Source: an uncultured Altererythrobacter sp. (GTDB lineage: Bacteria > Pseudomonadota > Alphaproteobacteria > Sphingomonadales > Sphingomonadaceae). Taken from it: a DNA stretch of 64,000 nucleotides. The notes beneath the pieces were generated by a model. That model was not told where the DNA came from and made no database searches. It saw nothing but the letters and a program-made list of their open reading frames with translations. A program made the translations under genes and the position numbers. The stretch lies in NCBI GenBank assembly GCA_913056125.1, contig CAJXNC010000003.1, forward strand, positions 248,001 to 312,000, given 5' to 3'. Position 1 is the stretch's first letter. Each line of letters starts with the position of its first letter. Of this stretch, positions 62,798 through 64,000 are shown one piece after another.

Positions 62798-64000
<1,203 letters not shown>

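Overview
The window is a high-GC chromosomal segment from an alphaproteobacterium, most likely Sphingomonadales and probably the Erythrobacteraceae. The evidence is a ChvG/ChvI two-component system next to a short kinase-domain-only HprK, RapZ and nitrogen-type PTS proteins divergent from pckA; a CcrM-type adenine methyltransferase; a three-gene transhydrogenase (pntAA/AB/B) behind a tiny aa3-oxidase subunit IV gene; and densely packed genes with frequent ATGA overlaps. This is by-eye inference; no database search was possible. I see no rRNA, tRNA, CRISPR array, prophage or intact IS element.

Left part (1-23.4 kb): a truncated fhs gene, then rmuC with a lipoprotein gene. A leftward regulatory run follows (chvI, chvG, hprK, rapZ, EIIA, HPr, then a SpoU rRNA/tRNA methyltransferase) facing pckA. 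Next come a polysaccharide deacetylase-like gene, small membrane proteins, a TonB-like protein, an iron-sulfur block (two tandem cysteine desulfurases and a [2Fe-2S] ferredoxin that appears to start at ATC), a DUF4349 lipoprotein, parC, an rhlE-type helicase and an OmpA-family protein.

Middle (23.4-48.9 kb): a PilZ protein; cca-nudix-GNAT; a PQQ-type sugar dehydrogenase whose start codon overlaps that of divergent rnhB; a zinc-ribbon methyltransferase, an SDR and a sulfotransferase; a secreted HExxH protein; an uncharacterised secreted/membrane pair; ccrM behind a dense GANTC cluster; folP; an NtrC-type regulator with an altered GAFTGA loop; the pnt operon with an exported VOC protein inserted in it; a racemase homologue lacking both catalytic cysteines; a dGTPase homologue; transporters; and an orphan MacB-like permease.

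Right part (48.9-64 kb): a hairpin-bounded intergenic repeat; a solitary tadA/cpaF; and a two-armed, convergent surface-glycan locus. The rightward arm has a GT2, a pyruvyl-transferase-family protein, a DUF707-like protein, an F420-dehydrogenase-beta-like protein and a sulfotransferase. The leftward arm has a GT2, a GT39-like protein, a DUF354 protein and a flippase. The window ends with an EamA transporter, an HNH protein, a zinc-ribbon peptide and the distal end of the atp operon (atpD, atpC).

The most interesting cross-cutting signal is regulatory. Four leftward transcription units (PilZ, the NtrC-type regulator, tadA and the glycan operon) each have a CtrA-like box (TTAA-N7-TTAA with one or two mismatches) 36-85 bp upstream. 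ccrM has a TTAACCAT half-site and seven GANTC sites within about 150 bp. Together these suggest a cell-cycle-linked surface programme. A second shared 17-bp motif lies upstream of the TonB-like and DUF4349 genes.
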